From an uncultured bacterium (GTDB lineage: Bacteria; Nitrospirota; Thermodesulfovibrionia; Thermodesulfovibrionales; Dissulfurispiraceae), in NCBI GenBank assembly GCA_937949555.1, contig CALEDV010000013.1, positions 1 through 64,000 on the forward strand: 64,000 bases of DNA, written 5' to 3'. The notes beneath the pieces are model-generated. The model was not told the DNA's origin, searched no databases, and was given only the letters and a program-made list of their open reading frames with translations. This document shows, piece after piece, positions 24,602 to 33,592 of the stretch. Each line of letters opens with the position of its first letter. Position 1 is the stretch's first letter. Position numbers and translations under genes: made by a program.

Positions 24602-27102
24602 GGGGTCTCCTTTGCTGGCAGCTTAATGTAAAAAATGGTTTTTTCAGAGGGCACGCTCTCTACATAAATCTCACCTTCATGTTCTTCAACTATCTTGTGG
24701 CAGATTGAAAGCCCTAAACCTGTGCCTTCTCCAACGGGTTTTGTGGTGAAGAAGGGATCAAATATCCTGTCAATAATAGAGGGTTCAATCCCTGGGCCGG
24801 TGTCTTTAATGGATATACACACCAGGCGCCGATGGATGTTTGTGTGTGCCGCATCGTCTTTTTTTTCCTGCCAGGTTTTTATATTGATATGTCCAGTTTT
24901 AGAGGTGTAGTAGATGGAGTTTATGATTATGTTCATAAATAATTGCCTAAGGGCTCCTGGTTCGCCATGTACCTTGGGTATTTCTCTATCTAAATCAAGG
25001 GTAAATCTCTGTTTGTATTTATTTGTGCTGTGTGTGGCAAGCAGCATGACCTCCTTTATGATTTCATTGATATCTATATCCCTTGAGATACGCACTGCCG
25101 GTCTTGCAAAGTCAAGCAAGGTCTTTAATATGTCTTTGCATCTAAATATCTCGTTGTGTATGGTCTGTAGATATTCTGGAAAGTCCTCAAGCTCCTCTAT
25201 CTGTGAAAATATCTCGTACTTAGTTCTTTCTATAAGCGCCTCCGAATAGCCTGCGATTATTCCGAGGGGATTATTGATCTCATGGGCTATACCTGCAGCA
25301 AGGGTGCCCAAAGAGGCAAGCCTGTCTGTCCTTATAAGTTGCTGCTCTAATCTTTTCCTTGAGGTTACATCCCTGAGATAATTCACTGAGGCATAGCATC
25401 TGCCCTCTTCCATTAGGGGATAGGTCCAGTAATGGTAAGTTGATCCATCTCTGCCTTTTAATTCGTAAAAGTATTCCTTAGAATCATTGATCCTGGTGTT
25501 ATCAGAGATGAGTTGATAGTTTAGTCCTATTTTTTCAAAGATCTGCTCTGATTTCATGTTCAGTAGATTCTGTTGATTTGAACCTAAGAGTCTCCTTAGG
25601 GATTCATTAGACCTTAGCGCCTTGCCTTGATTGTCAACTATCCAAACCATGTCTGTAAGGGCATCAAAGGTCTTTTCCCATTCTCTCTTTTCCTTTGATA
25701 TCTGCTCAAATAAAAGGGCGTTTTCAAGGGCAATGGATATGTGCTTTGCCACAGGGAGGAGTATATCGTAGTCTTTTTCAGAGTATTTGCTTGGAAACAC
25801 ACTGTCAAGATTAAACACCCCAAGCAATCTGTCCTGAAAAAGGGGTATGCTTATTGTTGACCTTATGCCTTCGCTGCTAAGTTTTTTATCTAAATAGAAA
25901 GTTACATCATTGAGTAGGTCATAGTTTATCCAGGGCTTGTTGTTCTTTATAACCCATCCTGCGCTTGTTCCTTCGATAGGAGCCTTAACCCCCTTTGTCA
26001 TGATGGTTTTCATATCCGTATCTAAGGCAAAGATAGTAAGGTTATTTTTTTGTTCATCAAAGAGAAGCAGGCTTGCCCTATCATAATCAATAAGCCTCTT
26101 GAGTTCTGCAACCATAATCCTAAATACAGACCCTATGCTAAGGTTGGAATTGATTACACTGCTGACCTCATTGATGAGTTTTATCTGCTGCATCTTCTTC
26201 TGAAGCTCCTCAATGAGCATTGCATTCTCCAAAGCTACGCCAAGCTGGCTTCCAATGGTATTGAGTAGTTGAATATCCATTGATGTGAAATGCCCTCCAC
26301 CTTTGCTTCCAAGGCAGAGCACACCAAGCAGTGTGCCTCTTGATGATAGAGGCACTGCTGTCATACATTCAATGCCTTGTATTCTGTGCTTTACCCTTGG
26401 GTCATTTGCTATCCTTTCTGAAAGGAGCGCCCTTCCTGAGTTGAATACCTTGCCAGCAAGGCATTCTCCTACTGATAGGCAGGATATGTCATTGACCTCT
26501 GGTATTTCAAAACCCCTTTGAGCTACAAGATGCAATTCATTGTGCTCTTCGCTGTATAGATAAATCCATCCTTTTTGGGCATCCAAGTGGGTCAAGAGCA
26601 TGGATATAGTCTCTTGCATGATCCTGTCTGTGTTTGTCTGTTTGGCAATTATCTTGGCAAAGGTTGTAAAGACCTGAAGTTCCTTTGTCCTTTGAGTTGC
26701 GCGCTTAGAGAGTTTTTTTAGCCCAGATATGTCCTGTATGGTGACTATTATCCTTTTTTCCTCAATGAAAGGAATGATGGTAATGTTGGCAGGAAAGTTA
26801 TCCTTATGTTTGTTTCTTGCAAGGGTTTCAAATCTTAATCCTGTATGAAGTGTAGGCATATTATTGCTGCCCTGATAAAGGCGGGTTGCATAGAATATAT
26901 CCTGAATTTTTGAATGTCCAAGACTCATAAAATCAGTTATATTTTTATTTAATAGGTCCTCCTCGGAGTAGCCAAAAATATTTAGTGCAAGGTAGTTGAA
27001 GGATACTATCTCCCAGTCATCATTAATTATAAAGACAGGCAGGTTAAGAAATTCAAAACACTTGAGCACCGCATTGTATTGACTGCTAACTATTACGCTC
27101 AT
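24598..27102 (-). CDS. cytoplasmic sensor histidine kinase (PAS-GAF-GAF-PAS-HisKA-HATPase)
   Basis: The protein has 834 aa from ATG 27102; the track's 27198 start would overlap the upstream gene by 86 bases. No membrane segment is visible. The domain order is PAS (about 10-130), GAF (about 165-310), a second GAF (about 330-480), PAS (about 500-600), HisKA with phospho-His in GIAHEINNPLGIIAGY, and HATPase (MNIIINSIYYTS, IKDTGPGIEP, GEGTGLGLSI). It should sense small molecules or redox state in the cytoplasm and phosphorylate the NtrC-type regulator downstream. Confidence 0.92.
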   Translation of the reverse strand: MSVIVSSQYNAVLKCFEFLNLPVFIINDDWEIVSFNYLALNIFGYSEEDLLNKNITDFMSLGHSKIQDIFYATRLYQGSNNMPTLHTGLRFETLARNKHKDNFPANITIIPFIEEKRIIVTIQDISGLKKLSKRATQRTKELQVFTTFAKIIAKQTNTDRIMQETISMLLTHLDAQKGWIYLYSEEHNELHLVAQRGFEIPEVNDISCLSVGECLAGKVFNSGRALLSERIANDPRVKHRIQGIECMTAVPLSSRGTLLGVLCLGSKGGGHFTSMDIQLLNTIGSQLGVALENAMLIEELQKKMQQIKLINEVSSVINSNLSIGSVFRIMVAELKRLIDYDRASLLLFDEQKNNLTIFALDTDMKTIMTKGVKAPIEGTSAGWVIKNNKPWINYDLLNDVTFYLDKKLSSEGIRSTISIPLFQDRLLGVFNLDSVFPSKYSEKDYDILLPVAKHISIALENALLFEQISKEKREWEKTFDALTDMVWIVDNQGKALRSNESLRRLLGSNQQNLLNMKSEQIFEKIGLNYQLISDNTRINDSKEYFYELKGRDGSTYHYWTYPLMEEGRCYASVNYLRDVTSRKRLEQQLIRTDRLASLGTLAAGIAHEINNPLGIIAGYSEALIERTKYEIFSQIEELEDFPEYLQTIHNEIFRCKDILKTLLDFARPAVRISRDIDINEIIKEVMLLATHSTNKYKQRFTLDLDREIPKVHGEPGALRQLFMNIIINSIYYTSKTGHINIKTWQEKKDDAAHTNIHRRLVCISIKDTGPGIEPSIIDRIFDPFFTTKPVGEGTGLGLSICHKIVEEHEGEIYVESVPSEKTIFYIKLPAKETP

Positions 27103-27112
27103 CGTTGTGGAT

Positions 27113-28195
27113 TTATTCCTTTTTGGGTCTTCTCTTTTTAAGTATATAGGCGAAATAGTCCTGGACAAATCTCCCCGAAGCCACTTTGGGTAGTTCAAAT
27201 TGTAGTTCTCTATCGGATAAAAACGCAGAGTTTAGTGCCAAAAAAAGGTGTTTAGATATCTCATGGAGGCTTGTATTGAGCGCCTCTCTGTTTAGTCTGC
27301 TATAGACTAATTCTTCTTTTTCGCCTCTGTTCTTGTAGTCAGCTGCAAAAATAGGGCTTTGCATAAACTCATAGACTTTGCACCTCAAGGGCCTCTGCCT
27401 AAATAGTACGCATTGATTTTCATCGTTCAGTGGACACATATAGGCCTTGCCTTCTGGGTTATCAATTGTTTTCTCTAGTTGGAGCGCCTTTTCTATTACC
27501 CTGAGTCTCTCTTCTCTGCTGAGTAATGTGTTTATTGAGTGGTGAAGATAAGCAGCCTCAATAAGTTGAATGGTGAAGGAGGACCTGCAGCATGAACTTT
27601 TTAGATTGGCTCCACAGTCTTCAATAGGACTCGCTTTAGGTGCATTTTCCATAAGGGTTCTTTCAATCTCCGATACAAGGACTTCATATTCTGAAAAGTA
27701 TGGGCTTAAATCTACCAGCGCCTTGCTTTCAAGGGAGGGTTCTCTCAGGGTCAGTTTTTTGTTGGATTTGTCATATTTTCTAAGCAAATCCCACTGGTAG
27801 TAGCTTGAAGGAGTTGACTTGATATGTTTGAGTTTCTTTTGAGCCTGTTTTAGACCAAAACCCCTCCTTAACAAGTAGCTGTTGATAAATGTGCCAGTCC
27901 TGCCAAGACCTAACCTGCAGTGTATGAGAATTTTCTTCCCAAGGAAAATAGCCTCGTCAAGCCATTCAAGGGCATCTTCCATCTCTTTTAGGGAAGGCAC
28001 ACTATCATCGTCCACAGGCAGATATAAGACATCAAAGCCTTGTATTCTTTCAATATCGGCGAGATCGCAAAACTCTCCGCATAGATTCACAATACCTGTG
28101 ATGCCAGCCGCTTTTATCACCGATAAATCCTCTTCTGACAAGGGCGCTGCGCCAACAGCGAGGTTTTCTGTGACCCATCGAATCTTATAGGACAT
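27113..28195 (-). CDS. dual-specificity protein phosphatase fused to a YkgJ-type cysteine cluster domain
   Basis: The 360-residue protein has an N-terminal phosphatase of the DSP/PTP superfamily (about 1-145) with the P-loop HCRLGLGRTGTF (HCxxGxxRT) and a likely general-acid Asp in PVDDDSVPSL. The C-terminal half has GANLKSSCCRSSF, then CPLNDENQCVLFRQRPLRCKVYEF. That Cys spacing matches the YkgJ (CxxxCxxCC) zinc/iron-chelating family. It sits between a CheY-like receiver and a histidine kinase with 1-bp and 10-bp junctions, so a signalling role, perhaps protein dephosphorylation gated by metal or redox state, is inferred. Confidence 0.82.
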   Translation of the reverse strand: MSYKIRWVTENLAVGAAPLSEEDLSVIKAAGITGIVNLCGEFCDLADIERIQGFDVLYLPVDDDSVPSLKEMEDALEWLDEAIFLGKKILIHCRLGLGRTGTFINSYLLRRGFGLKQAQKKLKHIKSTPSSYYQWDLLRKYDKSNKKLTLREPSLESKALVDLSPYFSEYEVLVSEIERTLMENAPKASPIEDCGANLKSSCCRSSFTIQLIEAAYLHHSINTLLSREERLRVIEKALQLEKTIDNPEGKAYMCPLNDENQCVLFRQRPLRCKVYEFMQSPIFAADYKNRGEKEELVYSRLNREALNTSLHEISKHLFLALNSAFLSDRELQFELPKVASGRFVQDYFAYILKKRRPKKE

Positions 28196-28560
28196 TATCG
28201 GACCTGCACTGCCAGAGACTCAATCTTAGCCTCAAGGTCTTGTTTCTCAATAGGTTTTATGCAGTACTCATCGGCTCCTAAATCTGCTGCCTTTTTTGCT
28301 GTCTCAAGGGTAGGGTATCCTGTCAACATAAGGGTCTTTATCTTTGGCTGAATTTTCTTCAGTTCCTCTAAGAGTTCTATACCGCTTAGCTTCTTTAGCT
28401 TTATGTCAAGAATTGCAATATCAACCTCGTTTTTTTTGCAATAGGCAATTGCATCCTCTTCCTCTGTAAAGGCATAAACGGAGTGCCCTTTTCTCTCAAG
28501 GATCCTTTTAATTACGTTAACTGCCTCAGGGACATCATCTACTGCTACTATCCTTGCCAT
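28195..28560 (-). CDS. single-domain response regulator (CheY-like receiver)
   Basis: The receiver of 121 aa has no output domain. It has the acidic pair in AVDDVP, phospho-Asp in VDIAILDIKLKKLSG, Thr in LMLTGYP and Lys in YCIKPIEK. GGAGG lies six bases upstream of ATG 28560, and the gene overlaps the upstream kinase by 26 bases and the downstream phosphatase by one. It likely accepts phosphate from the membrane kinase and relays it or binds a partner. Confidence 0.92.
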   Translation of the reverse strand: MARIVAVDDVPEAVNVIKRILERKGHSVYAFTEEEDAIAYCKKNEVDIAILDIKLKKLSGIELLEELKKIQPKIKTLMLTGYPTLETAKKAADLGADEYCIKPIEKQDLEAKIESLAVQVR

Positions 28561-30658
28561 CCCTTACCTCCTTCTGGGGATTTTCTGTATCAGAGGGTAG
28601 TTTTATTATAAACATTGTGCCCTTTTCAGGCATATCTTTTTTATCCATCCAGGGAAAGACAGTGGTTGGCGGACTCTCAAACTCAATAGAACCCTTATGA
28701 TCATTGATAATGCCAAGGGTAACTGATAGTCCAAGACCTGTGCCTTTACCTACACTCTTTGTGCTGAAGAAGGGATTAAATATCCTGTCTCTATTTTTAG
28801 GGTTTATACCGCATCCTGAATCAGCAATGGTTGCCACTACCATATTATGGGTTTTATCAAGGCCTGTGCTCACCCATATTGTGCCATCGCTGCCTATGGC
28901 ATCAAAGGCATTTCTAAAGAGGTTCATGAATACCTGTTCAAGTTTATCGGTATCACCATATATTGGGGGTAGGTTTTTGGAGAAACTTTTTCTTATGGCT
29001 ATCCTGTTTATACTGTATGTGTGTTCTATCACAGATATGACCTGCTCAATAAGTTCATTTATGGATAGTATCTTTTTTATGCTTTCTGTGTGTCTTGAAA
29101 AGTGCAGGAGATCGGATACTATTTTTTTGCATACACGGGTGTATTTCTCTATGGTAAGCAGGTTATCGTGTGGTTCTGTGCCCTTTGGGAAGTCCTCGAG
29201 CATAAGTTGGGTGTGCCCAAGAATAATCCCTAAGGGAGTATTGATTTCATGGGCTACTCCTGCGGCAAGCTGACCAATGGATTCCATGTGCTGTGCCTTT
29301 GCAAGACGGTCATGGATCTCCCGTATTTCCGTTATGTCCCTGCTGCTGCACAGTATGCCTGTCATCTCACCCCTTGTATTGATTACAGGCATTCTCACTA
29401 TATGAAACCATCTAATACTATCATTATAGGACATTTGAAATTCACCAGATATTTTAGTGGCAGTTTTTATGACCAACTGATTATCTGAGGTGTTTTTATT
29501 TGATTGTTCCGGGGGCATTATATCAGAGTCTGTTTTGTAAAGGATGTCTTCTTCTTTTTTGCCTAACAGGGCGCAGAAGGACTTGTTCACTGCAATATAC
29601 CTCATTGATAGGTCTTGAAGGCTCACATAATCAGGTATTACATCAAGTATCATCCTTAGCAACTCCTTTTGTTGTTGGAGGTCCTCTTCGGTCTTGCTTA
29701 GCGTATCTATTCTGTCTTTTAAGGTGAAAACCATTATATCAAAGAAGTCGGCAAGTTCTTGTATCTCATCTCCTGCGTTTTTTTTGTAAACATTGCATTG
29801 TTGGCATCGGTCAAATTTGTCCCATATAATACCCTCTCTGCATTCAGGGCATTTAGTGCCTGCAAGATACCAACACTTTCTTATTTCATCCTTAAAGGCA
29901 GGACAATCCCTGTTTGTGCATTCCTTGATCTGCCAGCAATGTGGTAATGCCTCTTGGTTTGCATGGGCATCTAAATTACCCTTAATGACCTCCCTTGCAG
30001 CATTGTGCAGTGTTTTTATCCGCTGAGTTACTGTTTTTGAGAGCCAGGCAGCGGACAGGGCTCCTGTGGCTATACCTAAAGCTATAATGAAATATATAGT
30101 CCATCTGAGACGGTCCACTACGATCTCTGCCTCTTTATGGGATATGCCTAATCTAATAGTCCCTATGGATCTGTCACTGATAAGTATTGGTGTGGCGATA
30201 TCGTATATGAGCTCTGTGCCTGTGTAGATGAGCTGTATTTTATAGGGCTCTTTGTATTTTGTTGTATTTGCCTCGATCAATCCCAAGGGGAAGCCCTCAT
30301 TGAAGGTGTGTACAAGTACCTCTAAATCCCTGTTTAAAATGAAGGCATAGGAGATGTCCTTGTTTAACCTAAAGGTCTCATCGGTGAGATTCTTTAGGCT
30401 AAGAAAGTCGTAGGATAGGATTGGCTCTATAGCCCTTGAAGCAAGCATAACAGAGAGAGATACAGCCTTTGCCTGTTTTTCTTCTAACATTGACCTTGAG
30501 GCAAATTTGCCTATTAGAAAGGAAAGGGTAATTCCAAAGGCTAACAAAATGACAATTATGCTTATGGTTAGCTTTGTGCGAAAGCTTAGTTGTTTAAAGT
30601 AGTGATTTGCTCTTTCAGTAACTTTTTTGAACATTTGTTTTTTGGGAATCAATGCCAA
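28535..30658 (-). CDS. membrane sensor histidine kinase with a two-CW cysteine insert in HAMP
   Basis: The protein has 707 aa from TTG 30658. TM1 is about 29-50 and TM2 about 186-206, around a Cache-like periplasmic domain. A HAMP domain starts at about 208 and is interrupted by a cysteine-rich module at 241-291: CWQIKECTNRDCPAF, KCWYLAGTKCPEC, CQQCNVY (the two-CW pattern). PAS (about 335-455), HisKA (AGVAHEINTPLGIILG) and HATPase (VFMNLFRNAFDAI, IADSGCGINPKN, GKGTGLGLSV) follow. The cysteine module may bind metal or an Fe-S cluster, giving a redox input. It overlaps the PhnD-like lipoprotein gene by 44 bases, so that protein may be its periplasmic ligand receptor. Confidence 0.9.
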   Translation of the reverse strand: MALIPKKQMFKKVTERANHYFKQLSFRTKLTISIIVILLAFGITLSFLIGKFASRSMLEEKQAKAVSLSVMLASRAIEPILSYDFLSLKNLTDETFRLNKDISYAFILNRDLEVLVHTFNEGFPLGLIEANTTKYKEPYKIQLIYTGTELIYDIATPILISDRSIGTIRLGISHKEAEIVVDRLRWTIYFIIALGIATGALSAAWLSKTVTQRIKTLHNAAREVIKGNLDAHANQEALPHCWQIKECTNRDCPAFKDEIRKCWYLAGTKCPECREGIIWDKFDRCQQCNVYKKNAGDEIQELADFFDIMVFTLKDRIDTLSKTEEDLQQQKELLRMILDVIPDYVSLQDLSMRYIAVNKSFCALLGKKEEDILYKTDSDIMPPEQSNKNTSDNQLVIKTATKISGEFQMSYNDSIRWFHIVRMPVINTRGEMTGILCSSRDITEIREIHDRLAKAQHMESIGQLAAGVAHEINTPLGIILGHTQLMLEDFPKGTEPHDNLLTIEKYTRVCKKIVSDLLHFSRHTESIKKILSINELIEQVISVIEHTYSINRIAIRKSFSKNLPPIYGDTDKLEQVFMNLFRNAFDAIGSDGTIWVSTGLDKTHNMVVATIADSGCGINPKNRDRIFNPFFSTKSVGKGTGLGLSVTLGIINDHKGSIEFESPPTTVFPWMDKKDMPEKGTMFIIKLPSDTENPQKEVRDGKDSSSR

Positions 30659-31562
30659 TATTTTTTAGAAGTTTCCTCACAGGGTCAAATTCTCTGTCCT
30701 CAGAGGGTATTATGGCGCTTATATGGGCTGCCTCGAGTATATGGGCATGGTTTATATCTTGACTGTTAAGATTAACAAGGGCATCCTTGACTTTGTTGAC
30801 TACCTCCTGATCAATACCTTTTCTTGCAGCGAAGACCCACCCAGGATACCAGTTTGTAGCCCCTAACACCCTTATCTCTTGTATGTTTATTTTGTCCTTT
30901 ACAACCTCTAAGGTGCCTTCTCTTACTGAGCCGCAGTCATATTTGCCTGCATGAACGGCTAAAACTACCTTTTCTGATTTGCCGTGTCCTTGGGCAAAGG
31001 CTATCTCTGCAAAGTCTGTCTTGTTAATGCCCAACTGCATGAAATGCCCGAGGGCAAAGATATATCCACCTGCAGATTGAGGGTCAACGGCTATCCATCT
31101 TTTCCCTTTGCAGTCCTGCACCCTTCTAACGAGGGGGTTGTCAGTCCTTGCTATTATCAAGCCCCTGAAGTCTGCCTTGCCATCTCTCTCCACGGCCCTT
31201 GCAAAGGCCTTTGCCCCATAGAGGTTTGAGAGTTCGACATAGGCGACAGGATTTGAATAGGATATGTCTATTTTCCCTTCTCCGAGCATAAGTATATGTT
31301 CATTGAAGGTCTCTGGGAATACCTGCTCAATGGCAAGTCCAGTCTCTCTGTTTAGATATTCTATTATGGGATTGTGCCTCTGATAGGAAACGGTGTGGGA
31401 GTACTGGGGCAGATAGGCATACTTTATAGTTTTCTTCTGCGATTTTATAGGCGCTAAATTTGACTTTTTGCTAAAGTCCACATATACAGGCTTTTCCTGA
31501 GAGCAGCCCGAAGATATAAACAACAACGCAATGAATACAGAGAAGGTTATTTTAAGCCACAT
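30615..31562 (-). CDS. PhnD-like (phosphate/phosphonate-type) substrate-binding lipoprotein
   Basis: The protein of 315 aa has a lipoprotein signal (lipobox SSGC). The periplasmic binding domain is of the PhnD / type 2 family: YAYLPQYSHTVSYQRHNPIIEYLNRETGL, GKIDISYSNPVAYVEL, SAGGYIFALGHFMQLGI and HAGKYDCGSVREGTLEVV. No ABC permease or ATPase is near. Instead it overlaps a membrane histidine kinase gene. Such PhnD-kinase pairs are known to act as sensors rather than importers, and that is the preferred reading here. The ligand is unknown. Confidence 0.88.
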   Translation of the reverse strand: MWLKITFSVFIALLFISSGCSQEKPVYVDFSKKSNLAPIKSQKKTIKYAYLPQYSHTVSYQRHNPIIEYLNRETGLAIEQVFPETFNEHILMLGEGKIDISYSNPVAYVELSNLYGAKAFARAVERDGKADFRGLIIARTDNPLVRRVQDCKGKRWIAVDPQSAGGYIFALGHFMQLGINKTDFAEIAFAQGHGKSEKVVLAVHAGKYDCGSVREGTLEVVKDKINIQEIRVLGATNWYPGWVFAARKGIDQEVVNKVKDALVNLNSQDINHAHILEAAHISAIIPSEDREFDPVRKLLKNIGIDSQKTNVQKSY

Positions 31563-31993
31563 ACTATATCCCGAATCATATCAAAGCTGCTTTGATTGGG
31601 TATATCTGTCCATTTACTGTTAAGGGTCTCCTCCCTTCGGAGTATCTTGTCTTCGGCGGTGTATGCAGTAGTAATGAGTATCTTTAGAGATTTCTTCATG
31701 CAGTCTATCTCACAGTAAAGTTTGTAGTAAGATGCGTCAGACATTTGTATGCCAAAGAACTTGAGGTTTCTAATCTTGTCAAATATAGAGCTCTTCTTGT
31801 TGGGTATTATTTTATACCATGCCCTTGCCGTATTGTGATCGGTAATTGTCAAGGAATCTTGGTCTATATAATAGCTGTTACCGCTTTCACTTTTAACGAT
31901 AATCCTCCATCGCTGTCCCTCTTGTTCTGACCAGGATATGATTGGAAAAACAAAGAACAGAAATAGTATGCTGTGTATAATAATCTTTGGCAT
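31547..31993 (-). CDS. secreted protein, surface-adhesin-E-like
   Basis: The protein of 148 aa has a signal peptide (MPKIIIHSILFLFFVFPIISWSEQ) and a small domain with SGNSYYIDQDSLTITDHNTARAWYKIIP, YYKLYCEIDCMKKSLKIL and SFDMIRDIVCGL. That pattern (YID..SI, a paired cysteine strand, terminal CG) resembles the Adhesin_E family, for which no biochemical role is settled. It is immediately downstream of queE without a gap and overlaps the PhnD-like gene by 16 bases. Confidence 0.65.
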   Translation of the reverse strand: MPKIIIHSILFLFFVFPIISWSEQEGQRWRIIVKSESGNSYYIDQDSLTITDHNTARAWYKIIPNKKSSIFDKIRNLKFFGIQMSDASYYKLYCEIDCMKKSLKILITTAYTAEDKILRREETLNSKWTDIPNQSSFDMIRDIVCGLK

Positions 31994-32632
31994 TTACACC
32001 CCTGAGGCATCGCTTCCCCATATAATCTTGTGTAGTTGGAGATTGAGCCTTGCCCTGCAATTGTCTTCAATCATCCATTGGGCAAGATAATGAGGTTCAA
32101 GCATATTATGGGCAGGAGATAGAAGAATCTCACACCCTATCTTTTGGAGGTGTCTTTTTATAAATTCCATTGTCCATTGATAATCATAACGATTGGTAAT
32201 AACAAACTTTACCTCATCGGAGGGCTTCAACTCCTCAATATTATTGAGATTGATGTGCCCCGACATCCCACTGCCTGGTGTCTTAATGTCCATAATGATT
32301 GTTGCTCTTCTGTCAATGTCTCTAATACTCATACTCCCGTTGGTCTCAATCATTGCCTTAAAGCCTGAATCAATAATCCTTGTTAGCAGTTCAGGAGTTT
32401 CCTCTTGAATTAAGGGTTCACCGCCAGTGATTTCAATAAGCCTTATTCCCTTTGTCCTATTGAGGGTTGATATTATATCTGTTATAGATAAATCCCTACC
32501 TCCTCCATAGGCGTATTTAGTGTCACAATAAAGACATCTAAGATTGCATCCAGAGAGTCTTATGAATTGACAGGGCATTCCAGCATAGGTTGATTCTCCC
32601 TGAATACTTGTAAATATCTCTGTTACTTTCAC
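31994..32632 (-). CDS. queE: 7-carboxy-7-deazaguanine synthase
   Basis: The radical SAM enzyme of 212 aa converts 6-carboxy-5,6,7,8-tetrahydropterin to 7-carboxy-7-deazaguanine, the third step of queuosine/deazapurine synthesis. The N-terminal signature MKVTEIFTSIQGESTYAGMPCQFIRLSGCNLRCLYCDTKYAY contains CxxxCxxC, here CNLRCLYC. ITGGEPLIQ is the GGEP motif. The length is typical. No other queuosine genes are in the window. The start overlaps the membrane hydrolase gene by four bases, and it heads directly into the signalling genes. Confidence 0.95.
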   Translation of the reverse strand: MKVTEIFTSIQGESTYAGMPCQFIRLSGCNLRCLYCDTKYAYGGGRDLSITDIISTLNRTKGIRLIEITGGEPLIQEETPELLTRIIDSGFKAMIETNGSMSIRDIDRRATIIMDIKTPGSGMSGHINLNNIEELKPSDEVKFVITNRYDYQWTMEFIKRHLQKIGCEILLSPAHNMLEPHYLAQWMIEDNCRARLNLQLHKIIWGSDASGV

Positions 32633-33525
32633 AGCTTGAATCTTGCCTCTTTGACATTGCCATTTTTATCAAATTCAAGGGTCACATAAAAACGGTTGCC
32701 CCCAATGTATGCATAGGCAAGATCACGCCAAATTAGGGTTGCCCCGGTTTCTCTCCTTGAAACCTCAGCATAGGGAAACTTGGCAAAGTATAAAAAGTTT
32801 TGCACCACTGGGCTATTTTTTGATGCCTCTATCAAAGGGTTTGACTGGTTTTTATCAAAGGTCTCAACGGTAACTACCCTTCGGGAGAAGAGGTCAACAG
32901 TGCCGATTTTTGTGCCCTCTGAGGTCTTTGTTAGAAAGGACCAGGTGAGGAAATCATTGGGTATAGGATATACTCTGTATATATTTGCATCGATGTTTTT
33001 CTTTAAAAAGGCCCTTGCCTCACCCTGCAAATAATACCTTGCACCAATAACTATACATATTGTCAACAGAGCGGTAGCAGCTATTATAGGCGCTTTTTTT
33101 TTGTTTAATATGCCGAAGACAAGGGATGCCAATAGGGGTATAGATATCCATGGTTCAATGATAAAGGTAAGGTCTAGGGCGTACTGGTTCCAATCAAGGG
33201 GTGCGAGTATTCTAGTCCCATACTGATTTGTCAGATCAAGGGCAATGTGGAGCCCATAGCATATAAATGATAAGGCAAAGGCATAGAGAAATCCGCATTT
33301 TCTTCTAAATAGGATGGCAATAAACAAAGATGCAGCAAAAAGGGACAAGAGGCTATGGGTTATCCCTCTGTGGTATCTTAGCAAGACATCAGAACCCCAC
33401 ATCCTAGTTATGTAGTCTATGTCGGGAAGCAATGAGGCAATTATTGCTATTGCGAGGGCAGCCTTTCTGTTAAAACCAATTTGTTTGACCGTTATTCCTG
33501 TAAGGGTGTGTGTAATAGGATCCAT
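32629..33525 (-). CDS. YdjM/LexA-binding-type membrane metal-dependent hydrolase
   Basis: The 298-residue membrane protein belongs to the DUF457/YdjM family: MDPITHTLTGITVKQ, SLLPDIDYITRMWGSDVLLRYHRGITHSLLSL and LHIALDLTNQYGTRILAP. The conserved His/Asp residues (H6, D35-type, HRGITHS, H-x-x-x-D) form the family's metal site. Hydrophobic segments span about 20-190, followed by a soluble C-terminal beta domain (RREAGATLIWRDLAYAY-like). The biochemical substrate is unknown. It is the first gene of the nine-gene minus-strand run and is divergent from the LysR gene. Confidence 0.85.
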   Translation of the reverse strand: MDPITHTLTGITVKQIGFNRKAALAIAIIASLLPDIDYITRMWGSDVLLRYHRGITHSLLSLFAASLFIAILFRRKCGFLYAFALSFICYGLHIALDLTNQYGTRILAPLDWNQYALDLTFIIEPWISIPLLASLVFGILNKKKAPIIAATALLTICIVIGARYYLQGEARAFLKKNIDANIYRVYPIPNDFLTWSFLTKTSEGTKIGTVDLFSRRVVTVETFDKNQSNPLIEASKNSPVVQNFLYFAKFPYAEVSRRETGATLIWRDLAYAYIGGNRFYVTLEFDKNGNVKEARFKL

Positions 33526-33577
33526 GGGATTTTGTAATTTATCATTAAATTGCTTTAAGCGTCAAAGGAAAGTGTGC

Positions 33578-33583
33578 TAATAT
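33578..33583 (+). promoter_or_regulatory. extended -10 element of the LysR gene
   Basis: TGCTAATAT is an extended -10 (TGn-TAATAT) ending ten bases before ATG 33593. The -35 region (TTAAGC at 33555-33560) is poor. A transcript starting at the normal distance would begin about three bases before the start codon, so it may be leaderless; no ribosome site lies within 15 bases. Confidence 0.4.
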
Positions 33584-33592
33584 ATCCAGCAA

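Noticed and set aside
28704-29273. 189-aa plus-strand ORF opposite the two-CW kinase
   Set aside because: Antisense to the HisKA/HATPase coding frame; no independent evidence.
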